DNA of 37,067 nucleotides, from NCBI GenBank assembly GCA_910585875.1, contig CAJUIK010000013.1:1-37067 (forward strand), read 5' to 3'. Position 1 is the stretch's first letter, and every line of letters begins with the position of its first letter. The position numbers were made by a program, and so were the translations under genes. Shown here one piece after another: positions 1 through 7,380 of the stretch. This stretch comes from an uncultured Eubacteriales bacterium (GTDB taxonomy: Bacteria > Bacillota > Clostridia > Oscillospirales > Butyricicoccaceae). The notes under the pieces are model-generated. The model saw only the letters and a list, made by a program, of their open reading frames with translations. It was not told the origin of the DNA and made no database searches.

Positions 1-1
1 G

Positions 2-796
2 TTGCTGGGCGCCAAGGACATGGTGGAAAACGGCGTCCTGGAAAACCCCAAGGTGGACGCGGCTCTGGCCATCCACATCGGCACAGGCAACGAAGAGACT
101 AAAATCGGCAGCGTCCGCTTCACCAAAGGCCCCTCCCACGCCTCGGGCGACAGCTTCCGCATCATCGTCCAGGGCAAGGGGTGCCACGGCGCTTCCTCTT
201 ATCAGGGGGTGGACGCCGTCAGCGTAGCCGCCCATATTGTGGTGGCCCTGGAACAGATCCCCGCCCGGGAGGTGCCGGCGGACCAGCTGTCCATTGTCAC
301 AGTGGGCGTTTTCCAAGGGGGATCGGCCTGCAATATCATTGCGGACACCGCCGTTTTGGAGGGCACCATCCGGGCTTTGGACCCGGAAAACCGCCTCTTC
401 CTCATCCGCCGAGTGCGGGAAATCGCCCAGGGCGTGGCCCAGGCCTTCCGGGCCACAGTGACCTTTGAAGAGCCCACCGGCGGAACCCCTCCCTCCATCA
501 ACGACCCGGCCCTGTGCGACCAGATGCTGCCCTTTATCCAGCAGGTCGTCCCCGCCGACCAGGTGATTGTCAAGGAAAATTCCCCCTCCCTGGGCAGCGA
601 AGACTTCGCCTATGTCTCCACCAAAGTCCCCTCCATGATGCTGAACCTGGGCGCCGGCTCCACCGATCAAGGCTTCCAGTACGCTCTGCACAGCCCCTTT
701 GTCACCCCGGACGAGGGCTGCCTGCCCGTGGGCGCCGCCCTCTATGCCCACTGCGCCGCCTCCTGGCTGGCCTCGGCCAGCCCGAAGCAGGGTTGA
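2..796 (+). CDS. M20 family amidohydrolase (N-acyl amino acid / hippurate hydrolase type), 5'-truncated
   Basis: Metal-dependent hydrolase expected to cleave N-acylated amino acids or small peptides in the cytoplasm. The frame is open from the window edge, so the visible 264 residues are the C-terminal two thirds of a protein that normally has about 390; the metal-binding N-terminus lies outside. Recognisable pieces are the segment GAKDMVENGVLENPKVDAA, an AIHIG segment carrying a catalytic-domain His, the dimerisation-domain motif GKGCHGASSYQGVD (normally GxGGHGAxPHxxxD), NIIADTAVLEGTIR, and the late metal-ligand region LGSEDFAY. HSPxF..DE near the C-terminus is also typical. The SSYQG variant of the usual APHxG may reflect substrate preference. 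An intrinsic terminator follows at 833-873. The family is sure; the substrate is not. Confidence 0.9.
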   Translation: MLGAKDMVENGVLENPKVDAALAIHIGTGNEETKIGSVRFTKGPSHASGDSFRIIVQGKGCHGASSYQGVDAVSVAAHIVVALEQIPAREVPADQLSIVTVGVFQGGSACNIIADTAVLEGTIRALDPENRLFLIRRVREIAQGVAQAFRATVTFEEPTGGTPPSINDPALCDQMLPFIQQVVPADQVIVKENSPSLGSEDFAYVSTKVPSMMLNLGAGSTDQGFQYALHSPFVTPDEGCLPVGAALYAHCAASWLASASPKQG

Positions 797-832
797 TTCG
801 CCCGCCCCGGGCGCTTTTGGAAGACCCCGTCC

Positions 833-873
833 CCTGCCCCGCCGGCGCGAGGCGGGGCAGGCGGGCCTTTTTA
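833..873 (+). terminator. Intrinsic terminator after the M20 amidohydrolase
   Basis: An 11-bp perfect GC stem (833-843 with 851-861), a 7-base loop, then CGGGCC and a run of five T at 868-872. It ends only about 20 bases before the racemase start codon, leaving no room for a separate promoter between them. Confidence 0.85.
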
Positions 874-892
874 ACAGAAAGGAACTGGAACC

Positions 893-1603
893 ATGACAAA
901 AAAACCTCTCGGCATTCTGGGCGGCATGGGGCCTCTGGCCACCGCCGACTTGTTTACGAAAATTGTTACCATGACCCAAGCGGACTGCGACAACGACCAT
1001 CTGCGCATTTACATTGACGACAACGCCCAAATTCCAGACCGCACCGCGGCTATTTTATCCGGCGGGGCGGATCCGACGCCCGCCATGGCGGAATCCGCTC
1101 AAAAGCTGGCCTCTATTGGGGCGGAACTGCTGATTATGCCCTGCAACACCGCCCATTATTTTTTGCCCCGGCTGCAAAAGCAGTGCCCGGTCCCCTTTTT
1201 GAATATGATCGCCATCACGGCGGAACACTGCCGCCAGACCTTCGGGCAGGCGCCCGCCGGCCTGCTGGCCACCCGGGGAACCATCCAAAGCGGCCTCTAT
1301 ACCCAGGCTCTAGCCGACCAGGGGACGCCCTGTGTGGAACCCGACGAATCCGAGCGAGATCTGCTGATGGAGCAGATTTACGCCGTCAAATCCGGACGGA
1401 CGAACCTGAATCGGGCCGCCGTTTTGCAAATGCTGGCCCACATGAAGGCCCGGGGCGCTCAATATTTTATCCTGGGCTGCACCGAGCTGCCCATCCTGGC
1501 CCAAATGCTGGGCCTGGAAGAGGCTTTTGTCGACCCCACCGCCCTGCTGGCCCGCCGGGCCATTGAAGCCTGCGGCGGCCGGCTGGCGCCGACGGGCAAA
1601 TAA
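893..1603 (+). CDS. Aspartate/glutamate racemase family protein (RacX/YgeA type)
   Basis: Cofactor-independent amino acid racemase of 236 residues, the usual family length. It has the N-terminal GILGGMGPLAT loop and the two catalytic cysteines in their usual settings: Cys84 in MPCNTAHY and Cys196 in LGCTELP. These act as the acid/base pair that abstracts and returns the alpha proton. The start ATG follows GAAAGGAAC with a spacing of about 9 bases. The family includes aspartate, glutamate and broad-specificity racemases; RacX-like enzymes make non-canonical D-amino acids for wall or spore control, so the substrate cannot be named. The gene sits directly behind a strong terminator and probably depends on readthrough from the amidohydrolase, which would link release of an amino acid to its racemisation. 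Confidence 0.88.
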   Translation: MTKKPLGILGGMGPLATADLFTKIVTMTQADCDNDHLRIYIDDNAQIPDRTAAILSGGADPTPAMAESAQKLASIGAELLIMPCNTAHYFLPRLQKQCPVPFLNMIAITAEHCRQTFGQAPAGLLATRGTIQSGLYTQALADQGTPCVEPDESERDLLMEQIYAVKSGRTNLNRAAVLQMLAHMKARGAQYFILGCTELPILAQMLGLEEAFVDPTALLARRAIEACGGRLAPTGK

Positions 1604-1898
1604 CGGGACCGGGCAGATTCATCCGCCTTGGGCGGCGGCGCCCTCCCCCGCCTTGGACGCGGGAATGAACGCCCGCCAGCCCCATAATAAAGTATAAGAG
1701 GCTGGGCCCCTTATCATCCCCCTTTTGGGGCTGCGCTCCCTTGCTCCCTGCTTCTGCGTTGACGGGGGAGGGAACGCAATGCGGCTCTGCCCTTCGCTAA
1801 TCTCCTTCGGGACGGCAGATTGGCTTTTATCCATAGCTGCGGCCCCGCCTATGGACAAGCCCCCTTACAGGCTCTTTCCCAAATTCCCATTTTGGCGG
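1604..1898. other. Intergenic stretch without a supported gene
   Basis: No frame here has both a credible start site and a recognisable product. It holds a few short GC hairpins, for example CCGCC/GGCGG around 1622-1636, CCCC/GGGG near 1719-1734 and TCCATAG/CTATGGA around 1829-1854. None is followed by a convincing T run. The racemase therefore has no obvious terminator of its own. Confidence 0.5.
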
Positions 1899-1927
1899 TT
1901 GACAAGCCAGTTTGAATGTGGTATAGT
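1899..1927 (+). promoter_or_regulatory. SigA-type promoter for the small gene at 2040
   Basis: TTGACA at 1899-1904, a 17-base spacer, and TATAGT at 1922-1927 preceded by TGTGG (extended -10). This is one of the closest matches to consensus in the window. Predicted start of transcription is near 1934. Confidence 0.85.
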
Positions 1928-1954
1928 TTTTATAATATTAAAAATAGCGAAGAA

Positions 1955-1998
1955 GGACATAAGATGACTGTATGGTCATTTTATGCCCTTTTTCGTTT
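1955..1998 (+). terminator. Terminator-like hairpin in the leader (possible attenuator)
   Basis: 1955-1968 pairs with 1975-1988 (14 positions, one A/C mismatch, one G-T wobble, 6-base loop), followed directly by TTTTT and CGTTTT. It lies about 20 bases after the predicted transcription start and before the gene at 2040, so it would stop most transcripts at about 60 nt. An SD-like AAGGA (1953-1957) and an ATG at 1964 lie inside the left arm, so translation of a short leader frame could melt the stem. Attenuation is an inference. Confidence 0.65.
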
Positions 1999-2039
1999 TG
2001 CGCGGAAAGAGGGAAATCCAAAAAGGAGGATCTTACTTA

Positions 2040-2384
2040 ATGGCTCAAAAAAACACACAGGATTATCTCATCCGCGGGCTTCGGGAGAAGCTGCGGCAAC
2101 GCTCTGTCCAGCAGGCGGCCCTGCTTTCCCGCTCCGTAGGGCGGCTGACCTCTTATGACGCCCAGCCCTGTCTGGAATACCGGCAGGAGCTGGCCGCCCA
2201 ATATGCGGTCGTCGACAGACTGCTCTATACCCAGCAGTGCCGCAGCGCCCTGGAAGCCTGCATTGCTTCCGGCGGCGCCCGCCTGCGCTACCGCTGGCGG
2301 GACGGCCGGGTGACGGAGACAAAGTTCCGCCGGGCGGCCCCCGGCTGGGTGCGGGTCAGCGGCCTCCAATCAGAGGCCGCCTGA
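2040..2384 (+). CDS. Small hypothetical protein (114 aa)
   Basis: Not recognised. A strong AAAAGGAGGA ribosome binding site at 2021-2030 precedes the ATG at 2040 by about 9 bases, which fixes the start; longer in-frame readings back to 1983 run through the leader hairpin. The protein is hydrophilic and basic, without signal peptide, membrane segment or Cys-rich motif. It is largely helical and charged up to about residue 75 and ends in an Arg/Trp-rich stretch (RLRYRWRDGRV) that could form beta strands or touch nucleic acid. It has its own near-consensus promoter with a terminator-like leader, and rpsO follows with a separate promoter, so it is probably monocistronic. The dedicated regulation argues that it is a real gene. 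Confidence 0.7.
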   Translation: MAQKNTQDYLIRGLREKLRQRSVQQAALLSRSVGRLTSYDAQPCLEYRQELAAQYAVVDRLLYTQQCRSALEACIASGGARLRYRWRDGRVTETKFRRAAPGWVRVSGLQSEAA

Positions 2385-2413
2385 TTGCCGCCGTTTCCAA
2401 GGCGAAAAAATGC

Positions 2414-2442
2414 TTTACATCCCTTTTCCCTTGTGCTATAAT
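2414..2442 (+). promoter_or_regulatory. Promoter for rpsO
   Basis: TTTACA at 2414-2419, a 17-base spacer, and TATAAT at 2437-2442 preceded by TGC (extended -10). Transcription would begin near 2449, giving a leader of about 105 nt before rpsO. Confidence 0.85.
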
Positions 2443-2554
2443 TCGGATATATGCCCTTGCGCTTTGTCCGGGGAGGACGCCCTGTTTGACCAGAGCATCT
2501 CCGTGGCCCCGCACACAGCCTTGCGGCGAATGAAAAAAACGGAGGAAACTACCC

Positions 2555-2821
2555 ATGATTCTGAAAGACAAAAAGGCGGAAGTCATCGAAGCCAACCGCC
2601 TGCACGAGACGGACACTGGTTCTCCCGAGGTGCAGATCGCCATTCTGACAGCCCGCATCAACGAGCTGACCGAGCATCTGAAAGTGCATAAGAAGGACAA
2701 CCACAGCCGCCGGGGCCTGCTGATGCTGGTCGGCCAGCGCCGCGGTATGCTGGCTTATCTGCAAAAGAAAGACGTGGAGCGCTACCGCGCCATCGTCAAA
2801 AAGCTGGGTCTGCGCAAGTAA
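2555..2821 (+). CDS. rpsO: 30S ribosomal protein S15
   Basis: Primary 16S rRNA-binding protein of the small subunit platform. It has 88 residues, the standard length, and carries the family landmarks HETDTGSPEVQIA near residue 17, the INELTEHLKVHKKDNHSRRGLL helix-turn region that binds the 16S three-way junction (quoted here in part), and VGQRRGMLAYL. A GGAGG sequence about 7 bases before the ATG at 2555 serves as ribosome binding site. It is the first gene of the conserved rpsO-pnp pair, with two hairpins in the 197-base gap before pnp. In other bacteria S15 represses its own mRNA through a leader structure; none is evident to me in the 105-nt leader. Confidence 0.98.
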   Translation: MILKDKKAEVIEANRLHETDTGSPEVQIAILTARINELTEHLKVHKKDNHSRRGLLMLVGQRRGMLAYLQKKDVERYRAIVKKLGLRK

Positions 2822-2831
2822 AATCGCCTGC

Positions 2832-2858
2832 AAGGGGGGACATGATTTGTCCTCCCTT
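2832..2858 (+). other. Hairpin directly after rpsO
   Basis: 2832-2842 pairs with 2848-2858 (11 positions, one G-T wobble, loop TGATT). The following bases (CTGTGCATTTTCC) are not a real T run, so this is more likely a 3'-end-stabilising or partial terminator structure than a full stop. Placement between rpsO and pnp allows different transcript levels of the two genes. Confidence 0.55.
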
Positions 2859-2910
2859 CTGTGCATTTTCCCGCGCGGGCCGCACAAGATAACATCGCGC
2901 AGGAGCCTTG

Positions 2911-2983
2911 CCCATTTTTAGCAGTTGAACGGCCTTTTCCCCGCCCAGTTGGAGGAGAGGCGGTTCAAGTGCTAAAATTTGGG
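2911..2983 (+). promoter_or_regulatory. Long imperfect hairpin in the pnp leader (candidate RNase III / PNPase autoregulation site)
   Basis: 2916-2942 pairs with 2951-2977: 27 positions with three mismatches (2924/2969, 2931/2962, 2940/2953) and two G-T wobbles, closed by the 8-base loop 2943-2950. An outer clamp of CCCA with TGGG extends it. It ends about 40 bases before the pnp ATG. A duplex longer than two helical turns is the classic RNase III substrate, and pnp leaders of Escherichia coli and Streptomyces are cut this way. Function here is inferred from structure and position. Confidence 0.75.
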
Positions 2984-3018
2984 GGACCCTGCGCCGGACA
3001 AAGGAGGATGCTTTTACT

Positions 3019-5163
3019 ATGATTACCAAAATGCAATTCCCAAACGAAAAGACCTATGAAACCACCCTGGCCGGCCGCAAGCTGACGCTGGAAACCGGCA
3101 AGCTGGGCGGGCTTTCCAACGCCGCCGTAATGGTGCGCTGGGGAGACACCTGCGTGCTGGTCAACGTCACCGCCTCCAAAAAGCCCCGGGACGGCATCGA
3201 TTTCTTCCCCCTCTCTGTGGATTTTGAAGAGCGGCTGTACGCCGTGGGCCGGATCCCGGGCAGCTTTATGCGCCGGGAAGGCCGCCCTTCTGAGCGGGCC
3301 ATTTTAGCTTCCCGCCTGATCGACCGGCCCATCCGCCCCCTGTTCCCCTCCGATATGCGCAACGACGTAGTGGTCAGCTGCACGGTGATGAGCGTGGATC
3401 ACGACAACCTGCCGGAAATCGCCGCGATGATCGGAACTTCCGCCGCTCTGTCCATTTCCGATATCCCCTGGGGCGGCCCCATCGGCGGCGTCAATATGGG
3501 CTATGTCAACGGCGCCTATGTGGTGTGCCCGGATTCTGAGCAGCGGCAGAAGAGCGAGCTCAACGTCACTGTGGCCGGCACAGCCGACAAAGTGGTGATG
3601 ATCGAGGCCGGCGCAGACCAATTCCCCGACGACCAAATGCTGCGCGCCATCTCCATCGCCCACGACGAGATCAAAAAGCTGGTAGCTTTCATCGAGGAAA
3701 TCAAAAAAGACATCGGCAAGGAGAAATTTGACTTCGATCATATTACTGTTCCCGCCGAGATGTATGAAGACGTCAAAGCCTTTGCCCAAGAGCGGACCCG
3801 CCAGGCCATGCTGACCACTGATAAAACCGTGCGGGACAAGGCTATCGACCAGCTGACTGACGAAGTGATCGCCCAGTTGGGCGAAAAATACCCCGACAGC
3901 GAAAAGCTCTTCGGCGAATGTATGTACAAGCTGCAAAAATATGTGGTGCGCCGGATGCTGCTGGACGAGCAGCGCCGGGTGGACGGCCGCAGCCTGACGG
4001 AGGTCCGGCCTTTGGCCGCCGAAGTGGGCCTGCTGCCCCGAGTCCACGGCTCCGGCCTGTTTACCCGGGGCCAGACCCAGGTGCTGACTACCTGCACCCT
4101 GGGCACTCTGCGGGATTCCCAGGAGCTGGACACCATTTATGAAGAGACAGAAAAGCGCTATATGCATCAATATAATTTCCCCGGCTATTCTGTGGGCGAA
4201 GCCAAGCCCTCCCGCTCCCCGGGCCGCCGGGAAATCGGCCACGGCGCCTTGGCCGAACGGGCGCTGGAATGCGTCATCCCCTCTGTGGAGGATTTCCCCT
4301 ATTCCTTCCGCCTGGTTTCCGAAGTGCTTTCCTCCAACGGCTCCACTTCCCAAGGCAGCGTCTGCGGCTCCACCCTGGCGCTGATGGACGCCGGCGTGCC
4401 CATCAAAGCCCCGGTGGCCGGCATCTCCTGCGGCCTGGTGGTAGAGGGCGACCAACACATCACTTTCACCGATATCCAGGGCATTGAAGATTTCTTCGGC
4501 GATATGGATTTCAAAGTGGCGGGCACTGAGAAGGGCATCACCGCCATCCAGGTGGATATCAAGTGCGACGGCTTGACGCTGGAAATCATCAAGGAAGCTT
4601 TTGACAAGACCCGGGCCGCCCGGATGGAAATCCTGAACGAAGTCATGCTCCCCTGCATCGGCCAGCCCAGAGCGGAGCTTTCTGCCTATGCCCCCAAGAT
4701 GATCCGCATCAACATCGACCCTGAAAAAATTCGGGACGTCATCGGCAAAGGCGGCTCTGTGATTCAGAAAATCACGGCGGACACCAACACCAAGATTGAC
4801 ATCGAAGACGACGGCTCGGTTTGCATCGCCGCCATCAACGCGGAGGACTGTGAAAAGGCCAAAAAGACCATTTTGGCCATTGTCAAAGACCCGGAGATCG
4901 GCGATATCTTCTATGGCAAGGTGGTGCGCCTGATGAGCTTCGGCGCCTTTGTGGAAATCGCGCCGGGCAAAGACGGCCTGATCCACATCTCCAAGCTGGA
5001 AAACCACCGGGTGGAACGGGTGGAAGATGTGCTGAACATCGGCGACATGACTTGGGTCAAGGTTGTGGAAATCGACGACAAAGGCCGTATCAACCTCTCC
5101 CGCAAGGACGCTATCGCAGAAATCAACGCCCGCGGCGGCGCGAAACCCGGGGAAAATATCTGA
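3019..5163 (+). CDS. pnp: Polyribonucleotide nucleotidyltransferase (PNPase)
   Basis: 3'-5' phosphorolytic exoribonuclease and RNA-tailing enzyme, a homotrimer involved in mRNA decay. The 714 residues match the family length and show the full order: first RNase PH domain (about 10-230), helical linker, second RNase PH domain (about 320-545, with HQYNFPGYSVGE, KPSRSPGRREIGHGALAERAL split around residue 400, and SNGSTSQGSVCG), KH domain (about 565-625, IDPEKIRDVIGKGG) and S1 domain (about 630-700, GKVVRLMSFGAFVEIAPGKDG). AAAGGAGGA before the ATG is a strong ribosome binding site. It follows rpsO in the usual order and is probably co-transcribed with it through a long hairpin that may allow PNPase to control its own mRNA. 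A strong terminator follows. Confidence 0.98.
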   Translation: MITKMQFPNEKTYETTLAGRKLTLETGKLGGLSNAAVMVRWGDTCVLVNVTASKKPRDGIDFFPLSVDFEERLYAVGRIPGSFMRREGRPSERAILASRLIDRPIRPLFPSDMRNDVVVSCTVMSVDHDNLPEIAAMIGTSAALSISDIPWGGPIGGVNMGYVNGAYVVCPDSEQRQKSELNVTVAGTADKVVMIEAGADQFPDDQMLRAISIAHDEIKKLVAFIEEIKKDIGKEKFDFDHITVPAEMYEDVKAFAQERTRQAMLTTDKTVRDKAIDQLTDEVIAQLGEKYPDSEKLFGECMYKLQKYVVRRMLLDEQRRVDGRSLTEVRPLAAEVGLLPRVHGSGLFTRGQTQVLTTCTLGTLRDSQELDTIYEETEKRYMHQYNFPGYSVGEAKPSRSPGRREIGHGALAERALECVIPSVEDFPYSFRLVSEVLSSNGSTSQGSVCGSTLALMDAGVPIKAPVAGISCGLVVEGDQHITFTDIQGIEDFFGDMDFKVAGTEKGITAIQVDIKCDGLTLEIIKEAFDKTRAARMEILNEVMLPCIGQPRAELSAYAPKMIRINIDPEKIRDVIGKGGSVIQKITADTNTKIDIEDDGSVCIAAINAEDCEKAKKTILAIVKDPEIGDIFYGKVVRLMSFGAFVEIAPGKDGLIHISKLENHRVERVEDVLNIGDMTWVKVVEIDDKGRINLSRKDAIAEINARGGAKPGENI

Positions 5164-5184
5164 TAAAACCAAATCTGCTTTGTT

Positions 5185-5216
5185 CAAGGGGCGGGCATAT
5201 GCCCGCCTCTTGTTTT
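5185..5216 (+). terminator. Terminator after pnp
   Basis: A 14-bp palindromic stem centred on GGGCATATGCCC (5185-5212, one G-T wobble) ending in TTGTTTT. The tight centre and short T run make it moderately strong. Confidence 0.75.
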
Positions 5217-5365
5217 GAGTCGGAGCCGGCCTGCCGGGCCCGACCGGGAAAGAAACCTCCGCGCCCTCCGCCGGCTTCGCCGCCCCCTCTTTCTTTCGCA
5301 AAGGGGGCCGGCGCAAAACGCCCGATATTGGCCCCAACTGAATGAGATTTCGAGGTGTAAACAAT

Positions 5366-6616
5366 ATGATTGAAAAACTGACCTTGCAAAACGGCGTCCG
5401 CATCCTCTATGAACATGCCCCGTCCGTGCGCTCCTGCGCCCTGGGTCTTTGGGTGGAAAGCGGCTCCCGCCATGAGCCCGCCCAGCTGAACGGCATTTCC
5501 CATTTTATCGAGCATATGCTCTTCAAGGGCACCGAAAGCCGGTCGGCGGCCCAGCTGGCCCAGGCCTTCGACGCCATCGGGGGCCAGGTGAACGCCTTTA
5601 CCACCAAGGAGAATACTTGTTTTTACGCTCGCACGCTGGACTCCCATATTCAGGAGGCGGCGGACCTTTTGTGCGATATGTATTTCCATTCCCGCTTCGG
5701 CCAGCAGGAAACCGATCTGGAGCGCGGCGTGATTTTAGAAGAAATCGGGATGTACGAGGACACGCCGGACGACCTGGTGGTGGAGCGGCTGTCCTCCGCC
5801 GTTTACGCCGGCAGCTCCCTGGGCCGCCCCATTCTGGGAACCCGGGAAACGCTGGAGGGCATCCAGGGCCAGACCCTGGCAGACTATGTATCCCAGCGCT
5901 ATGTCCCGGCCAACACCCTGGTTTCCGTGGCGGGCAGCTTCACTCCGGCGGATATTGAAAAAATCGCCGCGCGGTTTGAGGCGATGCCAAAGGGGGCCCC
6001 GCCTGAAAGCCAGCCCGCCGTTTATATTCCCTCTTTCACCCTGAAAGAAAAGGATATTGAGCAAAACCACCTGTGCGTAGCCTTCCCCGGCATCCCCGCC
6101 GGCTCGGAGGATCGATATCTGATGCAGACGATGAGCAATATCCTGGGCGGCGGGATGTCCTCCCGGCTGTTTCAGCGGGTGCGGGAGGAAAGCGGCCTGT
6201 GCTATGCCGTCTACTCCTTTTCCTCCGCCTATCAGGACGCCGGCTATTTCGGCATTTACACCGCTCTGGGCCGGCAGACGGAAATGCAGGCCCTGTCGCT
6301 GATCCGCCAGGAGATCCGCCGTTTTGTGGAGCAAGGTCCCGACGAAGAAGAGGTGACCCGCTCGGTGGAACAGCTGAAGAGCTCCGCCCTGATGTCCTTG
6401 GAGAGCATGAACAGCCGAATGACGGCCAACGCCCGCAGCGAATATCTCTACGGCCGGCCCCTGACCCCCGAAGATATCATCCGGGGCTATGACGCCGTCA
6501 CCCGGCAGGGGGTTCGCCAGCTGGCCCAGCGGCTGCTGGATTTCGACCAGATGTCCTTCTCCGCCGTGGGCCAGGTTTCCGAGGAAAGCAAATACAAAGA
6601 TTGCCTGATTGGATAA
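5366..6616 (+). CDS. M16 family zinc peptidase (processing-peptidase-like, YmxG/MlpA type)
   Basis: Insulinase-fold metallopeptidase of 416 residues. The inverted zinc motif HxxEH is seen as H46-F-I-E-H50, with the distal glutamate in ERGVILEEIGMYED (about residues 119-132). The C-terminal half carries the conserved R-x-x-x-Y-like region FQRVREESGLCYAVYSF. I place the start at 5366 (MIEKLTLQNGVRILYE), the usual family N-terminus, behind a weak GAGGTG site; a longer reading from 5342 adds eight residues unlike the family. A processing peptidase follows pnp in Bacillus subtilis and many Clostridia (rpsO-pnpA-ylxY-mlpA), so the neighbourhood supports the call. The physiological substrate in bacteria is poorly defined. 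A terminator after pnp suggests partly independent expression, though I found no clear promoter in 5217-5365. Confidence 0.93.
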   Translation: MIEKLTLQNGVRILYEHAPSVRSCALGLWVESGSRHEPAQLNGISHFIEHMLFKGTESRSAAQLAQAFDAIGGQVNAFTTKENTCFYARTLDSHIQEAADLLCDMYFHSRFGQQETDLERGVILEEIGMYEDTPDDLVVERLSSAVYAGSSLGRPILGTRETLEGIQGQTLADYVSQRYVPANTLVSVAGSFTPADIEKIAARFEAMPKGAPPESQPAVYIPSFTLKEKDIEQNHLCVAFPGIPAGSEDRYLMQTMSNILGGGMSSRLFQRVREESGLCYAVYSFSSAYQDAGYFGIYTALGRQTEMQALSLIRQEIRRFVEQGPDEEEVTRSVEQLKSSALMSLESMNSRMTANARSEYLYGRPLTPEDIIRGYDAVTRQGVRQLAQRLLDFDQMSFSAVGQVSEESKYKDCLIG

Positions 6617-6687
6617 CGCCGGCGGAGGCGTCGGACCTATGGAATCTTTCGCCAAGGGGCGCTGTCCCAATCAAAGTAAGCCTCAAT

Positions 6688-6727
6688 AAAAACCGGCGCC
6701 CTTTTTAAAAAAGGACGCCGGTTTTTT
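6688..6727. terminator. Bidirectional terminator between the M16 peptidase and the minus-strand operon
   Basis: AAACCGGCG (left arm) pairs with CGCCGGTTT around a C(C)TTTTT/AAAAAGG inner stem, followed by TTTTTT at 6722-6727; on the other strand the left AAAAA becomes the U run. It lies between two converging genes and abuts the stop codon of the minus-strand one. Confidence 0.88.
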
Positions 6728-7362
6728 CACAGCCTGCTCAAAATATCCGCTTTTTCCTGGGGCGGCTGGCCCACAAGCTGGGCCTTGCACCCCGCCCCTT
6801 GGCATTGGATGGTCTTGCCTTTGGGAACCCGGTTGACGGCGCCGCACTGGCTGCACACTACGATGACAAACTCCTCGGGCTTGGCCGGCTCTGCCGGCAG
6901 AGCGGCGGCCGGCCGCGAGGGCTCCGCCAATCGGGCGGCTATAGAAGGGGGCAGGCGCAGCCGCCCGCTTCCTTCTTCCAGATAAACCCCCTGGGGAAAA
7001 CACTTCATTTGTATCAGCTTGGCCAGCTCTTCCTCCGCCTGCTCCCGGGTTTTGCCCATCAGCTGGGCCATCCGGCGGACGTCGCCGGAGGGATCGCCGG
7101 CCAACAGACGCCCATAGCGGCGCAGTTCCGTCAGCAGCCTGTTCCTCTTCAAACCGGCCCGAATCAGCAGCCAAGCCAGCAGCGCCGTCGCCAAGCAGCC
7201 GGCGGCCAACAACAGCATTTCCCACCGGAAGGTTCTGCCTATGGAAAGCAAAATACAGGAAACCAGCGCTGTGATTCCATCCAGAATGGCCAGAAATATC
7301 CCGAAAAACAACAGAAGGCCCGCGCGGAAGGACAGTTTTCTCTCCCCTTTTTTGTTGTCCAT
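6727..7362 (-). CDS. Membrane protein with two TM helices and a C-terminal zinc-ribbon-like tail
   Basis: No family recognised. Visible architecture over 211 residues: two hydrophobic helices at about 13-40 and 47-68, with a short cytosolic N-terminus; then a charged helical region (about 72-145) with a winged-helix feel (RRMAQLMGKTREQAEEELAKLIQ, shown in full by positions 97-119); a Pro/Ala linker; and C170-x2-C173-x13-C187-x4-C192, which fits a small zinc ribbon. The start ATG has AGGGAGA about 5 bases upstream. It begins 18 bases after the dehydrogenase stop and is the third gene of the operon driven from 8850-8878. A metal- or RNA/DNA-binding cytosolic head on a membrane anchor would suit a sensor, but no role can be assigned. 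Confidence 0.75.
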   Translation of the reverse strand: MDNKKGERKLSFRAGLLLFFGIFLAILDGITALVSCILLSIGRTFRWEMLLLAAGCLATALLAWLLIRAGLKRNRLLTELRRYGRLLAGDPSGDVRRMAQLMGKTREQAEEELAKLIQMKCFPQGVYLEEGSGRLRLPPSIAARLAEPSRPAAALPAEPAKPEEFVIVVCSQCGAVNRVPKGKTIQCQGAGCKAQLVGQPPQEKADILSRL

Positions 7363-7380
7363 GCTCTCCCTCTGCCTTTC

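Noticed and set aside
1725..1967. 80-residue frame upstream of the small gene
   Set aside because: No ribosome binding site, and it runs through the promoter at 1899-1927.
3304..5403. 699-residue open frame on the minus strand
   Set aside because: It lies antisense to pnp and arises from the codon bias of that gene; it has no ribosome binding site or known domain.
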